In this document: one piece after another, positions 51,343-59,391 of the stretch
How positions within the stretch are numbered: the stretch's first letter is position 1
Layout of the letters: each line of letters starts with the position of its first letter
NCBI RefSeq assembly: GCF_016908525.1
Contig: NZ_JAFBEB010000005.1
Coordinates: 186,001 to 250,000 of the forward strand
Direction: 5' to 3'
Source of the DNA: Brevibacillus fulvus
Lineage (GTDB): Bacteria > Bacillota > Bacilli > Brevibacillales > Brevibacillaceae
Length of the DNA: 64,000 bases
Made by a program: the position numbers and the translations under genes
The notes under the pieces: generated by a model
Databases searched by the model: none
Told to the model about the DNA's origin: nothing
Seen by the model: the letters and a program-made list of their open reading frames with translations, nothing else

Positions 51343-52368
51343 TCATGATTTTGCTTTCACGAGTAAAAATAAAAAGTAAGGCGCTCCGACAGCGGCGACA
51401 ATTACTCCGGCCGGAATGGAGTTTGGCAAAAAGAGCGTTCGCCCGATCATGTCAGCTGCTGCCAAAATGATCAAGCCAATCAGGGCTGCGACCGGTATCT
51501 GGTATTTGGCGGTGGAACCGACCAGCCGTTTGGCCAGATGCGGAGCAACCAGGCCAATGAAGCCAACGCCTCCCACCATTGCCACACTTGCACTGGACAA
51601 GGCTACAGCGGACAGCAGCAGCCACAGCCGCTCTCTCTGCAGCGCGACGCCGATGCCAATCGCCCGTTCGTCTCCCAGAGAAAATGCGTCCAAAATTCGC
51701 GCCCTCCACAATGAATAGCAAGTGAAGATCGTTACCCAGGGAAACAACGCATAGACGTTTTCCCAATCGCGCCCCCAAACACTGCCGACCAGCCACCTGG
51801 AAGTAAAACTGTATGTATCCTCATCGAGACGCAGCGAAAAAAACAACGAAATGGCACTGAATCCAGCCGTTACCGCAATCCCCACCAAGATCATGCGGAC
51901 CGGCTGCAATCCCGTTTGCCGATTATAAGCCAGCAAAAAAATCAGCAAGGCCGCGATCGTTCCACCAGCAAATGTAAACAAGGGAATAAACAGCGCGAGC
52001 GGATCTTCCAGTGAGCGAAAAAAGGTAATGAAAACAATCAAACCGCAGGAAGCTCCGGCGTGCAGACCGAGGATTCCCGGATCAGCCAGGGAATTGCGCG
52101 AAATGCCCTGCAAAATCGAGCCGGATACCGCCAATCCGATACCGGCCAACGCACAAACAAGAATGCGGGGCAAACGATAATCGAACAGAACCATGGCCGC
52201 ATCAGCGTCCCCGAAACCAAACAGCGTTTGCACGATCGTAATCGGGGAAAGCCAGATTGTGCCCGTATTTAAACTCAACACCATCGTACAAATGGCGACG
52301 GCCAGCATCAGTCCGCCAACTGCGAACGCTTTCCTTCTTCTTGCAGACAAAATCTCCATGTTGGTCAT
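51343..52368 (-). CDS. Iron-siderophore ABC transporter permease (FecCD family), second
   Basis: A 341-residue permease with about nine to ten helices. RLPRILVCALAGIGLAVSGSILQGISRNSLADPGILGLHAGA and the GGVGFIGLVAPHLAKRLVG coupling loop are signatures of BtuC/FecD proteins. Its ATG overlaps the stop of the first permease gene (ATGA, 52365-52368), so translation is coupled; upstream in-frame ATGs lie inside that gene. It pairs with the permease encoded just before. Confidence 0.9.
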   Translation of the reverse strand: MTNMEILSARRRKAFAVGGLMLAVAICTMVLSLNTGTIWLSPITIVQTLFGFGDADAAMVLFDYRLPRILVCALAGIGLAVSGSILQGISRNSLADPGILGLHAGASCGLIVFITFFRSLEDPLALFIPLFTFAGGTIAALLIFLLAYNRQTGLQPVRMILVGIAVTAGFSAISLFFSLRLDEDTYSFTSRWLVGSVWGRDWENVYALFPWVTIFTCYSLWRARILDAFSLGDERAIGIGVALQRERLWLLLSAVALSSASVAMVGGVGFIGLVAPHLAKRLVGSTAKYQIPVAALIGLIILAAADMIGRTLFLPNSIPAGVIVAAVGAPYFLFLLVKAKS

Positions 52369-53402
52369 CGCCCCCTTTCTTTGCGGGCAAGATAGAGAAA
52401 AAATGGCACTCCCAGCAGGGCAACCGTCACCCCGAGAGCCAATTCTTGCGGCGGATTGATCGTCCGTGCAGCCCAATCAGCCAACACCAGTAATTCCGCA
52501 CCCAGTATCGCCGATAGCGGGATGATGAACCGGTAGTCAGTGCCAACCAGCTTGCGAGCAATATGCGGAATGATCAAGCCAACAAACCCGATCGAGCCTG
52601 CCACTGAAACGGACACCCCAGCCAGCACCACCACTGCGGCCATCGCCAGCAGTTGGACCCGTTTCGTTTTCACCCCCAAATTGATCGCTACCTCCTCATC
52701 CATCGACAGCAGCGATACAGAGCGGCTGATTCCCATTACGGCGATAATCGTCGTAAGTATGATCGAAACCAGCCACTTCAGATGCGACCAATGAATGCCC
52801 GCTGCTCCCCCGGCATACCAAAAAGCCAGGTCCTGCGCCAAATCAAAATAGATGGCAATACCGGCGCTCAGAGAACTGAGCAAGGCTGCAACGACAGCGC
52901 CCGCGATCGTTAGCCTGACCGGCGTCAATCCGTTGGCCGATGCTGAGCCCAGCAAATAAATCGAGATGGTGCTCCCGACCGCACCGACAAACGATAGCAA
53001 AATCACGATAAAATAAGGAAGATTGGGAAAAAAAGCGAAACTGAGCGCCAACATAAATGCTGCTCCGGCATTGATTCCCAACACGCCGGCATCAGCCAGC
53101 GGATTTCGGGTCACGCCTTGCATCAAAGCGCCTGCTACCGCAAACGCCGCCCCAACCACAGCGGCAGCGATAACGCGGGGCAAACGTATTTCATGGATAA
53201 TTTGATGAAGCGTTTTATCCGGCTGATAATCCACGATCGACAGCCAGACAGTTTGCAGGCTCATCTCTTTCGCCCCATAGGCGATCGCCAAAAATATGGA
53301 GATAATCAAGCCAAGCGTTGCGATTAAACCGACAATGACAAATTGCCACATTTTGCTGCCGGTCAAGGATGTTGCTTTGCCATTCAGAGTGTTTGCCTCC
53401 AT
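52365..53402 (-). CDS. Iron-siderophore ABC transporter permease (FecCD family), first
   Basis: A 345-residue permease with the BtuC/FecC signatures RLPRVIAAAVVGAAFAVAGALMQGVTRNPLADAGVLGINAGA and GSIGFVGLIIPHIARKLVG. The ATG at 53402, 9 nt from AAAGGA, is chosen; an upstream ATG at 53441 would abut the Fur box and has no ribosome binding site. First gene of the operon and directly behind the Fur operator, so expression should rise when iron is scarce. Confidence 0.9.
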   Translation of the reverse strand: MEANTLNGKATSLTGSKMWQFVIVGLIATLGLIISIFLAIAYGAKEMSLQTVWLSIVDYQPDKTLHQIIHEIRLPRVIAAAVVGAAFAVAGALMQGVTRNPLADAGVLGINAGAAFMLALSFAFFPNLPYFIVILLSFVGAVGSTISIYLLGSASANGLTPVRLTIAGAVVAALLSSLSAGIAIYFDLAQDLAFWYAGGAAGIHWSHLKWLVSIILTTIIAVMGISRSVSLLSMDEEVAINLGVKTKRVQLLAMAAVVVLAGVSVSVAGSIGFVGLIIPHIARKLVGTDYRFIIPLSAILGAELLVLADWAARTINPPQELALGVTVALLGVPFFLYLARKERGR

Positions 53403-53441
53403 GCGCAACGGTCCTTTCAAACTGAACTGAATTTCATTCAC

Positions 53442-53464
53442 AAATTGATAATGATTATCAATTT
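53442..53464. promoter_or_regulatory. Perfect Fur box
   Basis: A 23-bp palindrome of 11-1-11, centred at 53453, with core TTGATAATGATTATCAA. It fully includes the Bacillus 7-1-7 Fur consensus TGATAATNATTATCA. Located 40 bp before the first permease start, over the downstream part of the promoter (candidate TTGGCA with TATAAA). Confidence 0.93.
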
Positions 53465-53674
53465 CATTTTATAGATTACCTTATTCTCTCGGCTTTTGCC
53501 AACTGTTTTATAAAAAAACTGCAGCCAAGCGGCGGATTAACGCCTTGTCCCCGTTTCCGATTCCCACAAATTAGAAAAAAATTACTGGATAAGTAGGAAA
53601 GACCCTCGTTTCTCTCCTTTTATTTGGGTAAAATAGAAACATACGTTCGGTTTATTTGGAAGGGAGGAACGTGA

Positions 53675-53896
53675 ATGAATGAAACGGTCGTCACCATTAT
53701 CGCCATTCTGATTGGTACACTCTCGCTCGTTTTCGTCTACAAGCAAATTGAATTAAAAGTGCAGATTAAAGATATTTTGAATGTCACCCTAAAAGCAAAC
53801 AAGACGAACGGAGACGCCAAAAAAGAGAAAGAGGAACCTGAGTTGCCCTCAGATTCCCCTCACGAAAAAAATGCTTCGGCCGGGAGAAGGGACTAG
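53675..53896 (+). CDS. Small single-helix membrane protein, unknown
   Basis: A 73-residue protein, not recognised as a known family. One N-terminal membrane helix (about residues 4-22, VVTIIAILIGTLSLVFVY) is followed by a highly charged hydrophilic tail with lysine- and glutamate-rich stretches. GGAGG is 7 nt before the ATG, which supports translation. A TAAAAT -10 is seen about 45 bp upstream. The tail would be cytoplasmic if the helix is an uncleaved signal anchor. Confidence 0.6.
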   Translation: MNETVVTIIAILIGTLSLVFVYKQIELKVQIKDILNVTLKANKTNGDAKKEKEEPELPSDSPHEKNASAGRRD

Positions 53897-53905
53897 CTTC
53901 TCCCG
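53881..53905. terminator. Hairpin at the end of the small ORF and downstream of kduD
   Basis: CGGGAGAAG (53881-53889) pairs with CTTCTCCCG (53897-53905). On the minus strand seven T residues follow after a 9-nt gap; on the plus strand no T tract. A weak terminator for kduD is the best reading. Confidence 0.45.
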
Positions 53906-53963
53906 CCACATCCTTATTATAGCAAAAGACAGCAGCAAGAATGTGCGCCATGATCTCGCAAGC

Positions 53964-54725
53964 TTATCTCGCCATCCAGCCGCCGTCCACGACGAGGATA
54001 TGTCCATTTACATAGTCTGATGCCCTGGAAGCAAGAAATACTGCGGCCCCTACCAGATCATCCGAGACACCCCAGCGGCCAGCGGGAATTCGCTCGAGAA
54101 TCGCTTGACTCCGCTGCTCGTCATTGCGCAGCGCTTCGGTGTTGTTGGTGGCGATATAACCGGGAGCGATCGCATTCACCTGCACGCCTTTGCCTGCCCA
54201 TTCGTTGGCCAACGCCTTGGTCAAGCCGGCGACCGCATGTTTGCTCGCCGTATAAGCCGGCACAAACACACCGCCTTGGAAAGACAACAGCGAAGCGATA
54301 TTGATAATTTTGCCGGAACCGCGCTCAACCATTTTCTTGCCAATTTCCTGCGACAATAGAAACACGGAATGGATATTCACGTCCATCACCCGCTGCCACT
54401 CTTGTTCCGAGTAATCGACGGCCGGCTCCCGATAGATGATACCGGCGTTATTAACCAGTATGTCAATGTCGTATTTCTCCAAAACGGGCTGCAGCTTGTC
54501 GCGAACGGATGACAAATCGCTCAGATCGATCAGAACCGTATCGTACGTTCCGCCGATTTGTTCGATTTTTTTCTTCGTTTCATTGAGATTGTCCTGATGC
54601 GCCAATAAAATCACATGCGCGCCGGCTGAAGCCAACCCGACGGAAATCGCCTGACCAATCCCGGTGCGAGCTCCCGTTACGAGCGCGGTCTTGTCTTTCA
54701 GCGAAAAAAAATCAAGCACTTGCAT
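53964..54725 (-). CDS. kduD: 2-dehydro-3-deoxy-D-gluconate 5-dehydrogenase (short-chain dehydrogenase)
   Basis: Reduces 2,5-diketo-3-deoxygluconate to 2-keto-3-deoxygluconate in pectin catabolism. The 253-residue SDR has TGARTGIGQ for NAD(H) binding, NNAG, catalytic Ser in ASLLSFQGG and YTASK (Tyr and Lys). The N-terminal LDFFSLKDKTALVTG and VDGGWMAR end are typical of KduD. It follows kduI on the same strand with a 71-bp gap. KDG kinase and aldolase genes are not in the window. Confidence 0.92.
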   Translation of the reverse strand: MQVLDFFSLKDKTALVTGARTGIGQAISVGLASAGAHVILLAHQDNLNETKKKIEQIGGTYDTVLIDLSDLSSVRDKLQPVLEKYDIDILVNNAGIIYREPAVDYSEQEWQRVMDVNIHSVFLLSQEIGKKMVERGSGKIINIASLLSFQGGVFVPAYTASKHAVAGLTKALANEWAGKGVQVNAIAPGYIATNNTEALRNDEQRSQAILERIPAGRWGVSDDLVGAAVFLASRASDYVNGHILVVDGGWMAR

Positions 54726-54796
54726 GGCATTGCCTCCTTACGCGTTCAAATTCCCACGCCCCGGTTCCTTCTTGGAACCAATTCATACGTGCCGGA

Positions 54797-55627
54797 TTAA
54801 CGCAAGTCTTCCATTTTCACCTGGTCCATATCGTCAAAATCTTGATTTTCCCCGCACATCCCCCAGATAAACGTGTAGTTTCGCGTGCCGATCCCGGAGT
54901 GAATCGACCAGCTTGGCGAAAGAACGGCCTGCTCATTGCTGACTACAAGATGACGGGTTTCTTGCGGTTGTCCCATAAAGTGAAACACTCGTGTATCTTC
55001 AGCCATATCGAAATATAAATACACTTCCATCCGCCGCTCATGGGTATGGCAAGGCATTGTATTCCAGCCGCTTCCCGTTTCCAGCACCGTCATGCCCATG
55101 CTCAATTGGCACGTCTCCAAGACATCAGGGTGAATAAACTGGTAAATCGTCCGTTTGTTCATCGCTGCTTCGTCGCCCAATGGCCGGGCAATTGCTTTCT
55201 GCAAATCAATTTTGACCGTAGGATAGCTTTTGTGCGCCGGGCAAGAATTCAAGTAAAATTTGGCCGGTTTGTCCGGGTCATTCGATTCAAAGACGACGCT
55301 TTTCGTGCCGCGCCCGATGTAGATGCCTTCCTTATGTTTCACTTCGTATTCTTCGCCATCAAGCGTGACTTTGCCGTCCCCCCCAATGTTGATCACTCCT
55401 GCTTCGCGCCGTTCCAAAAAGTAAGCAGCGGCCAGTTCTCTCCCCGCATCAAGCGCCAATTTCTGCTGTGCGGGCATAATCCCGCCGAAAATAATTCGAT
55501 CGACATGGCTGTAAGTGAGCGTAACTTGATCTTCCACAAATACGTTTTCCATCAAAAACTCATTTCGCAACTTCTCTGTGGTGTAGTGCTTTACATCTTC
55601 CGGATGATGAGCGTAAAGGACCTTCAT
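54797..55627 (-). CDS. kduI: 5-dehydro-4-deoxy-D-glucuronate isomerase
   Basis: Isomerises 4-deoxy-L-threo-5-hexosulose uronate, the product of unsaturated galacturonate. The 276-residue cupin-like protein has the zinc ligands in MPCHTHERRMEVYLYF (two His and one Glu) and a later His in WSIHSGIG. The ATG at 55627 gives the usual KduI length and MKVLYAHHPEDVKHY start; upstream in-frame ATGs lie within the promoter and operator. Divergent from the IclR regulator gene, with a TAGAA-N5-TTCCA box near the start site. Confidence 0.94.
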   Translation of the reverse strand: MKVLYAHHPEDVKHYTTEKLRNEFLMENVFVEDQVTLTYSHVDRIIFGGIMPAQQKLALDAGRELAAAYFLERREAGVINIGGDGKVTLDGEEYEVKHKEGIYIGRGTKSVVFESNDPDKPAKFYLNSCPAHKSYPTVKIDLQKAIARPLGDEAAMNKRTIYQFIHPDVLETCQLSMGMTVLETGSGWNTMPCHTHERRMEVYLYFDMAEDTRVFHFMGQPQETRHLVVSNEQAVLSPSWSIHSGIGTRNYTFIWGMCGENQDFDDMDQVKMEDLR

Positions 55628-55689
55628 TTCGCTACTCACTCCCTCAAAATATACTGTCTGTTGATGGTTTATGTTCAAATTCCACATTG

Positions 55690-55737
55690 TAGAACAACGT
55701 TCCAAAATCATTATAATCGATATCAGAATCTTTTCAA
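55690..55737 (-). promoter_or_regulatory. kduI promoter with IclR-type operator
   Basis: TTGAAA (55732-55737), 16 bp, TATAAT (55710-55715) on the minus strand. Just downstream, TAGAA-CAACG-TTCCA (55690-55704; one base off TGGAA-N5-TTCCA) covers the predicted start site, a roadblock position. Confidence 0.65.
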
Positions 55738-55819
55738 CAAAAAACTGGAAATCCACCGTCATTTTTCCAAACCGCTCATCTTTCGTTTACAAAGCAACGT
55801 TTTTTTCCTATGATGAAAA

Positions 55820-55834
55820 TGGAACCGCATTCCA
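55820..55834. promoter_or_regulatory. IclR-type operator TGGAA-N5-TTCCA
   Basis: TGGAA-CCGCA-TTCCA is a perfect dyad with the spacing of IclR-family boxes (TGGAAATNATTTCCA). It lies 71 bp before the IclR gene start and may serve autoregulation. A second, wider dyad GAACCG-N14-CGGTTC overlaps it. Confidence 0.6.
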
Positions 55835-55904
55835 TTATACGGTTCTATCCACATGAATCATTAATCACATTGAACAGCGGTGAAGGTTCAAGAAAGGGAA
55901 GTTT

Positions 55905-56666
55905 ATGTCGATAGTTCAGTCATTGGAACGAGCACTGACTTTATTGAATACGTTGTCTGAATATCCGGAGGGGATGCAAATTACCCGGCTCGCCGAACAG
56001 GTTGGCCTGTCCAAAAGCACCACACATCGGCTCCTCTCAACCCTTTTGCACATGAATTATGTGATCAAAGATGAAGAATCGGACAAATACAAACTGGGAT
56101 ATCAGTTAATCTACTTGTCTCGCAATATTTTGGACAGTCTTGATATAAGAGGCATTGCCAAACCGTTTCTGCAAAAACTGTCGCAAGATGTCAATGAAAC
56201 GATTCACCTCTGTCTGGAGGATAACGGCGAAGTCATGTATATCGATAAAATTGAGAGCAATCAAACGATTCGCATGTATTCGCGCATTGGCAGCCGCGCA
56301 CCGCTCTACTGTACGGGGGTAGGAAAAGTTTTGTTGGCGGGAATGGATTCGCCAACGTATGAACGTGCAGTTTCGCAAATGGACTTTGTCGCCAAGACCG
56401 CGAAAACCATTACCGCGAAGGAGCAACTGGCGGAGGAAATTGCGAGAGTGCGGAAACAAGGCTACGCGTTGGATAACATGGAAAATGAGGTCGGCATACG
56501 CTGCATTGCCGGACCAATCGTTGATGTTCAAGGCAAGGTTGTGGCCAGTTTCAGCATCTCCGGCCCGAGCAACCGGATCACAATGGAGCGGATTGATGAC
56601 GAATTGATCAAAAAAATTCGGGAAACTTCAACTGAAATCTCCCGTCAATTGGGCTGGCGAGCGTGA
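55905..56666 (+). CDS. IclR family transcriptional regulator (KdgR-like)
   Basis: A 253-residue regulator: N-terminal winged helix (about 5-65; ITRLAEQVGLSKSTTHRLLSTL is the helix-turn-helix) and C-terminal IclR effector domain (about 80-245) with the RIGSRAPLYCTGVGKVLLAG signature. Divergent from kduI-kduD, so it most likely controls them, with a pectin-derived keto-sugar acid such as KDG as inducer, as for enterobacterial KdgR. Two IclR-type boxes lie in the shared intergenic region. Confidence 0.88.
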   Translation: MSIVQSLERALTLLNTLSEYPEGMQITRLAEQVGLSKSTTHRLLSTLLHMNYVIKDEESDKYKLGYQLIYLSRNILDSLDIRGIAKPFLQKLSQDVNETIHLCLEDNGEVMYIDKIESNQTIRMYSRIGSRAPLYCTGVGKVLLAGMDSPTYERAVSQMDFVAKTAKTITAKEQLAEEIARVRKQGYALDNMENEVGIRCIAGPIVDVQGKVVASFSISGPSNRITMERIDDELIKKIRETSTEISRQLGWRA

Positions 56667-56738
56667 ATTTGCGCCAGCTGTTTATTTTCATGCGATATTT
56701 GGATTTCCTTCTTTCCCCGAGTGATCGTCCTGCCGGAT

Positions 56739-57932
56739 TCAGAGTAACCGAAATACGGTGGCAATCCCTTGTCCCCCCGCTGCGCAGAGCGTGCCAAGCC
56801 CCCATTCGGCTTTCCGTCGCTTCATCGCATGCAACAGCGTTACGCTGATTCGGGCACCGCTGTTCCCGATCGGATGCCCCAGGGCAATTGCCCCACCGTG
56901 TACATTCACTTTTTCCATGGGCAAAGCCAATTCTTTGATCACTGCCAGCGATTGAGCGGCAAACGCTTCGTTCAACTCGATCAAATCCAGTCGTTCGATC
57001 CCGATTTCAGCCATTTGCAAAGCTTTGCGGGTTGCCTCCACCGGACCGATGCCCATCCGATCCGGCCTGACACCAGACACGCCCAGACCAACAACTTCTG
57101 CAAGCGGTTGCAAATCGTATTGCTTCGCCGCCTTTTCCGACACAATCAGGAGGAGAGAAGCGCCATCGTTTAATCCCGAAGAGTTCCCGGCGGTTACGGT
57201 TCCCCCTTCTTTAAAGGCGGGGGTCAGATTGGCCAATTTCTGCAGATCGGTTTTGCGAGGATGTTCATCCACCTGGAACAAGACTGGTTCTCCCTTTTTT
57301 TGCGGTACCGGAACCGGAACAATTTCCTCAAGAAAAGCCCCTTCGGCAATAGCCCGCTGTGCTTTCAACTGACTCTCGTAAGCAAACTGATCCTGTTCCT
57401 CGCGGGAAATGGCGTAATCCTCCGCCAGATTCTCCGCGGTCATCCCCATGACCAGCCGTCCATACTTCTCCTCCGGCTGAGAGCCGGGTTGACTTTCCTT
57501 GTTTGGATCGAGAATCTCGGCATTGCCTGAGAGAAAACCATAGCGAGCATTGCGAATGTAGTAGGGGGCATTGCTCATGCTTTCCACACCGCCAACAATA
57601 TAGACATGCCCCAGTCCGGCACGAATGCTGGCAAACGCATTGTGAATCGCTTGCATTCCGGATGCGCATTGGCGATGAACGGTATAGCCGGGCAACGATT
57701 CAGGCAAGTCAGCCTTCAGCAATACTTTCCGCGCGATATTGGACTGGTCTTGGCTCTGTTTGGCTTGCCCGATGATCACTTCATCGAATCCGTCTAGCGG
57801 CAATAAATTTTGTGCTTTCAGATCGTGAAACAATGGCAACAATAGCTCATCCGGCTGCAGATGCTTTAATGCGCCGCCGATTTTTCCGATCGCCGTACGT
57901 TTGGCGCTCACTACATAGACTTTGTTTTCCAT
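56739..57932 (-). CDS. Acetyl-CoA C-acyltransferase (thiolase)
   Basis: A 397-residue thiolase. Nucleophilic Cys in [12 protein letters not shown] (about 88), catalytic His in [16 protein letters not shown] and second Cys in [10 protein letters not shown]. Such enzymes cleave 3-ketoacyl-CoA or condense two acetyl-CoA. ATG at 57932, 9 nt from GGAGG, is preferred over an ATG that abuts that sequence. No beta-oxidation genes are adjacent, so degradative versus biosynthetic use is undecided. Strong upstream promoter and a long leader. Confidence 0.92.
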   Translation of the reverse strand: MENKVYVVSAKRTAIGKIGGALKHLQPDELLLPLFHDLKAQNLLPLDGFDEVIIGQAKQSQDQSNIARKVLLKADLPESLPGYTVHRQCASGMQAIHNAFASIRAGLGHVYIVGGVESMSNAPYYIRNARYGFLSGNAEILDPNKESQPGSQPEEKYGRLVMGMTAENLAEDYAISREEQDQFAYESQLKAQRAIAEGAFLEEIVPVPVPQKKGEPVLFQVDEHPRKTDLQKLANLTPAFKEGGTVTAGNSSGLNDGASLLLIVSEKAAKQYDLQPLAEVVGLGVSGVRPDRMGIGPVEATRKALQMAEIGIERLDLIELNEAFAAQSLAVIKELALPMEKVNVHGGAIALGHPIGNSGARISVTLLHAMKRRKAEWGLGTLCAAGGQGIATVFRLL

Positions 57933-58147
57933 CCATTTCATCCTCCAGACAGCAAAATAACGCTTACATTTTCCCTTGCCAAGCTTTTTTCACCACCACC
58001 GTCCATTAAAAAAACCCAGCCGCCAAAAGAGAATAAGAACCACAAGGTTTCCTTATCATCGTTTTGGAATAGCCAGGTACCGAAGTTCACATCAATCTAA
58101 CGCACGAAACCGCTGTTAAACGTTATCGCTTTGCCTAATCTGAAATA
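57933..58147 (-). other. Long leader of the thiolase gene
   Basis: About 205 nt lie between the predicted start site near 58141 and the coding start. The RNA can form a long hairpin (CCAAAA...TTTTGG with nested GATAAG/CTTATT and AACC/GGTT) about 10 nt before a run of seven T. A cre-like TGTAAGCGTTATTT (two mismatches) lies at 57958-57971. No known riboswitch consensus or T-box sequence is seen. Confidence 0.4.
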
Positions 58148-58176
58148 AATTTATCCAATAGTTTGAATTTTGTCAA
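58148..58176 (-). promoter_or_regulatory. Strong sigma-A promoter of the thiolase gene
   Basis: TTGACA (58171-58176), 17 bp, TAAATT (58148-58153) on the minus strand. The region 58177-58293 upstream has an AGACGG/CCGTCT dyad and no gene. Confidence 0.75.
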
Positions 58177-58293
58177 CAACTGTAGACGGCGCAGCTCGCT
58201 TCAGCTCGAAAGCAGACCGTCTTTGCCAACGTGTAAAAACTTTTACAAACTTCAATAGCGAACTCTCTTATGTAATCTCGGCTTGAACCGGCA

Positions 58294-58332
58294 AAAAATA
58301 CCCCCCCGTTCGTTCAAGCAATCGCCGGGGGT
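58294..58332 (-). terminator. Terminator of the YiiX-like hydrolase gene
   Basis: ACCCCCG on the minus strand pairs with CGGGGGGT, followed by ATTTTTTG. Confidence 0.8.
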
Positions 58333-58354
58333 CGTCTGTCAAAAATGAAGCTAT

Positions 58355-59143
58355 TTAGGTGTTGATGACAAATTTCATTTCCGGGTGCCGATAAACTTCG
58401 GTAAAATCAGGATTGTGGCGCAGATTGGCATCGAGATCTCCGGGAGAAAACCACAGATGGTCGTTCTTCATCGTATAACCGGCGCCGTAATGATAGGCCA
58501 GCCAGACCAGCTTGGAACAGTAGATTTCTCCCCATGGATCATCCAGCGGAGATTGAAGATCAAACGAAAAGATCGGCTTTTGTTCACCTTTGCTCACGTT
58601 TTCCGCATATTGCGAATAATAGTTGCCGGCATAAACCGCTGCTTTGCTCCCCAGCTCAGCTGACTTGGGGCGATAATGCGCATGAAGCTTGTGCTGGTCG
58701 ACAAATTGTTGGATTGTATCTTTGCGAATTGCCGTTTGTCCGCCGACGGCTTCGATCAGTTCCGTTCCATTGATGACAATGGCTGAATGGCCCATGTACC
58801 CCGGTTGAAGCCCATTCACGTTGTCGCTGGCCACCAGGATGTCTCCCGCTTTAAATTCGCGAACCGGGATTGGTGCAGTCGGCAGGTTGGCAGGCTGTTC
58901 CTTCACCAAAAAGGTAAACTGCTCGACAATCGGCGAGCGCTCCCACCCTGGCAGATGTGCGGAGACCGTGAGCGTCCGCTCACCAAGGGACATTCCCTCC
59001 TTCTTGATATAAAAGCGGGGACCTTTCTGGTTTGCTTCTACCATTTGCCCGTCCACTTCGAACGTATAGGTTTGAAACGGAATGCGGGTAAGGTCGGTCA
59101 CCTTTACATAATCTTGATGGTTTTGCACGGAGAAGCACTTCAT
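58355..59143 (-). CDS. YiiX/YebB-like permuted NlpC/P60 cysteine hydrolase
   Basis: A 262-residue protein without signal peptide. Residues about 1-85 form a beta-rich domain of unknown role. The C-terminal part is a circularly permuted papain-like (LRAT/YiiX type) domain: FKAGDILVASDN start, catalytic His in GYMGHSAIVING and, later in the sequence, catalytic Cys in EIYCSKLVWLAYHYG, an order opposite to standard NlpC/P60. Family members act on amides or acyl thioesters, but substrates are mostly unknown. ATG at 59143 is preferred over an upstream GTG that abuts the AAGGAAGG sequence. Confidence 0.75.
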   Translation of the reverse strand: MKCFSVQNHQDYVKVTDLTRIPFQTYTFEVDGQMVEANQKGPRFYIKKEGMSLGERTLTVSAHLPGWERSPIVEQFTFLVKEQPANLPTAPIPVREFKAGDILVASDNVNGLQPGYMGHSAIVINGTELIEAVGGQTAIRKDTIQQFVDQHKLHAHYRPKSAELGSKAAVYAGNYYSQYAENVSKGEQKPIFSFDLQSPLDDPWGEIYCSKLVWLAYHYGAGYTMKNDHLWFSPGDLDANLRHNPDFTEVYRHPEMKFVINT

Positions 59144-59337
59144 ATAACTTGTCACCTTCCTTTCTTACAGCATATGAAAGGGACAGGGGGGAGTTCTGGG
59201 AGAAGCGAAAAACGGGTTTCTCGCTCGTCAGCGGTTTCCCGCGACTGACCACCACTTGGCTTAAAGCTGCCTGGAAGCGTCTGAAAACAAGCGGCCAACG
59301 AAAACGATGCCACCATGAAGATCGGCAGAATAGCACA

Positions 59338-59366
59338 TTTACAACTGTCTGAATCTTTGCTAATAT
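59338..59366 (+). promoter_or_regulatory. Sigma-A promoter of the MetE-like gene
   Basis: TTTACA (59338-59343), 17 bp, TAATAT (59361-59366), leaving a leader of only about 20-25 nt. This excludes an S-box in front of the gene. The 194 bp before it (59144-59337) hold small dyads but nothing recognisable. Confidence 0.75.
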
Positions 59367-59391
59367 TTTAATATTTTCAAGGAAAGAGGGT

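Noticed and set aside
57942-58141. T-box leader before the thiolase gene
   Set aside because: No AGGGTGGNACCGCG sequence and the gene is not an amino-acid gene.
59144-59391. S-box (SAM-I riboswitch) before the MetE-like gene
   Set aside because: No S-box core sequences, and the promoter leaves a leader of only ~20 nt.
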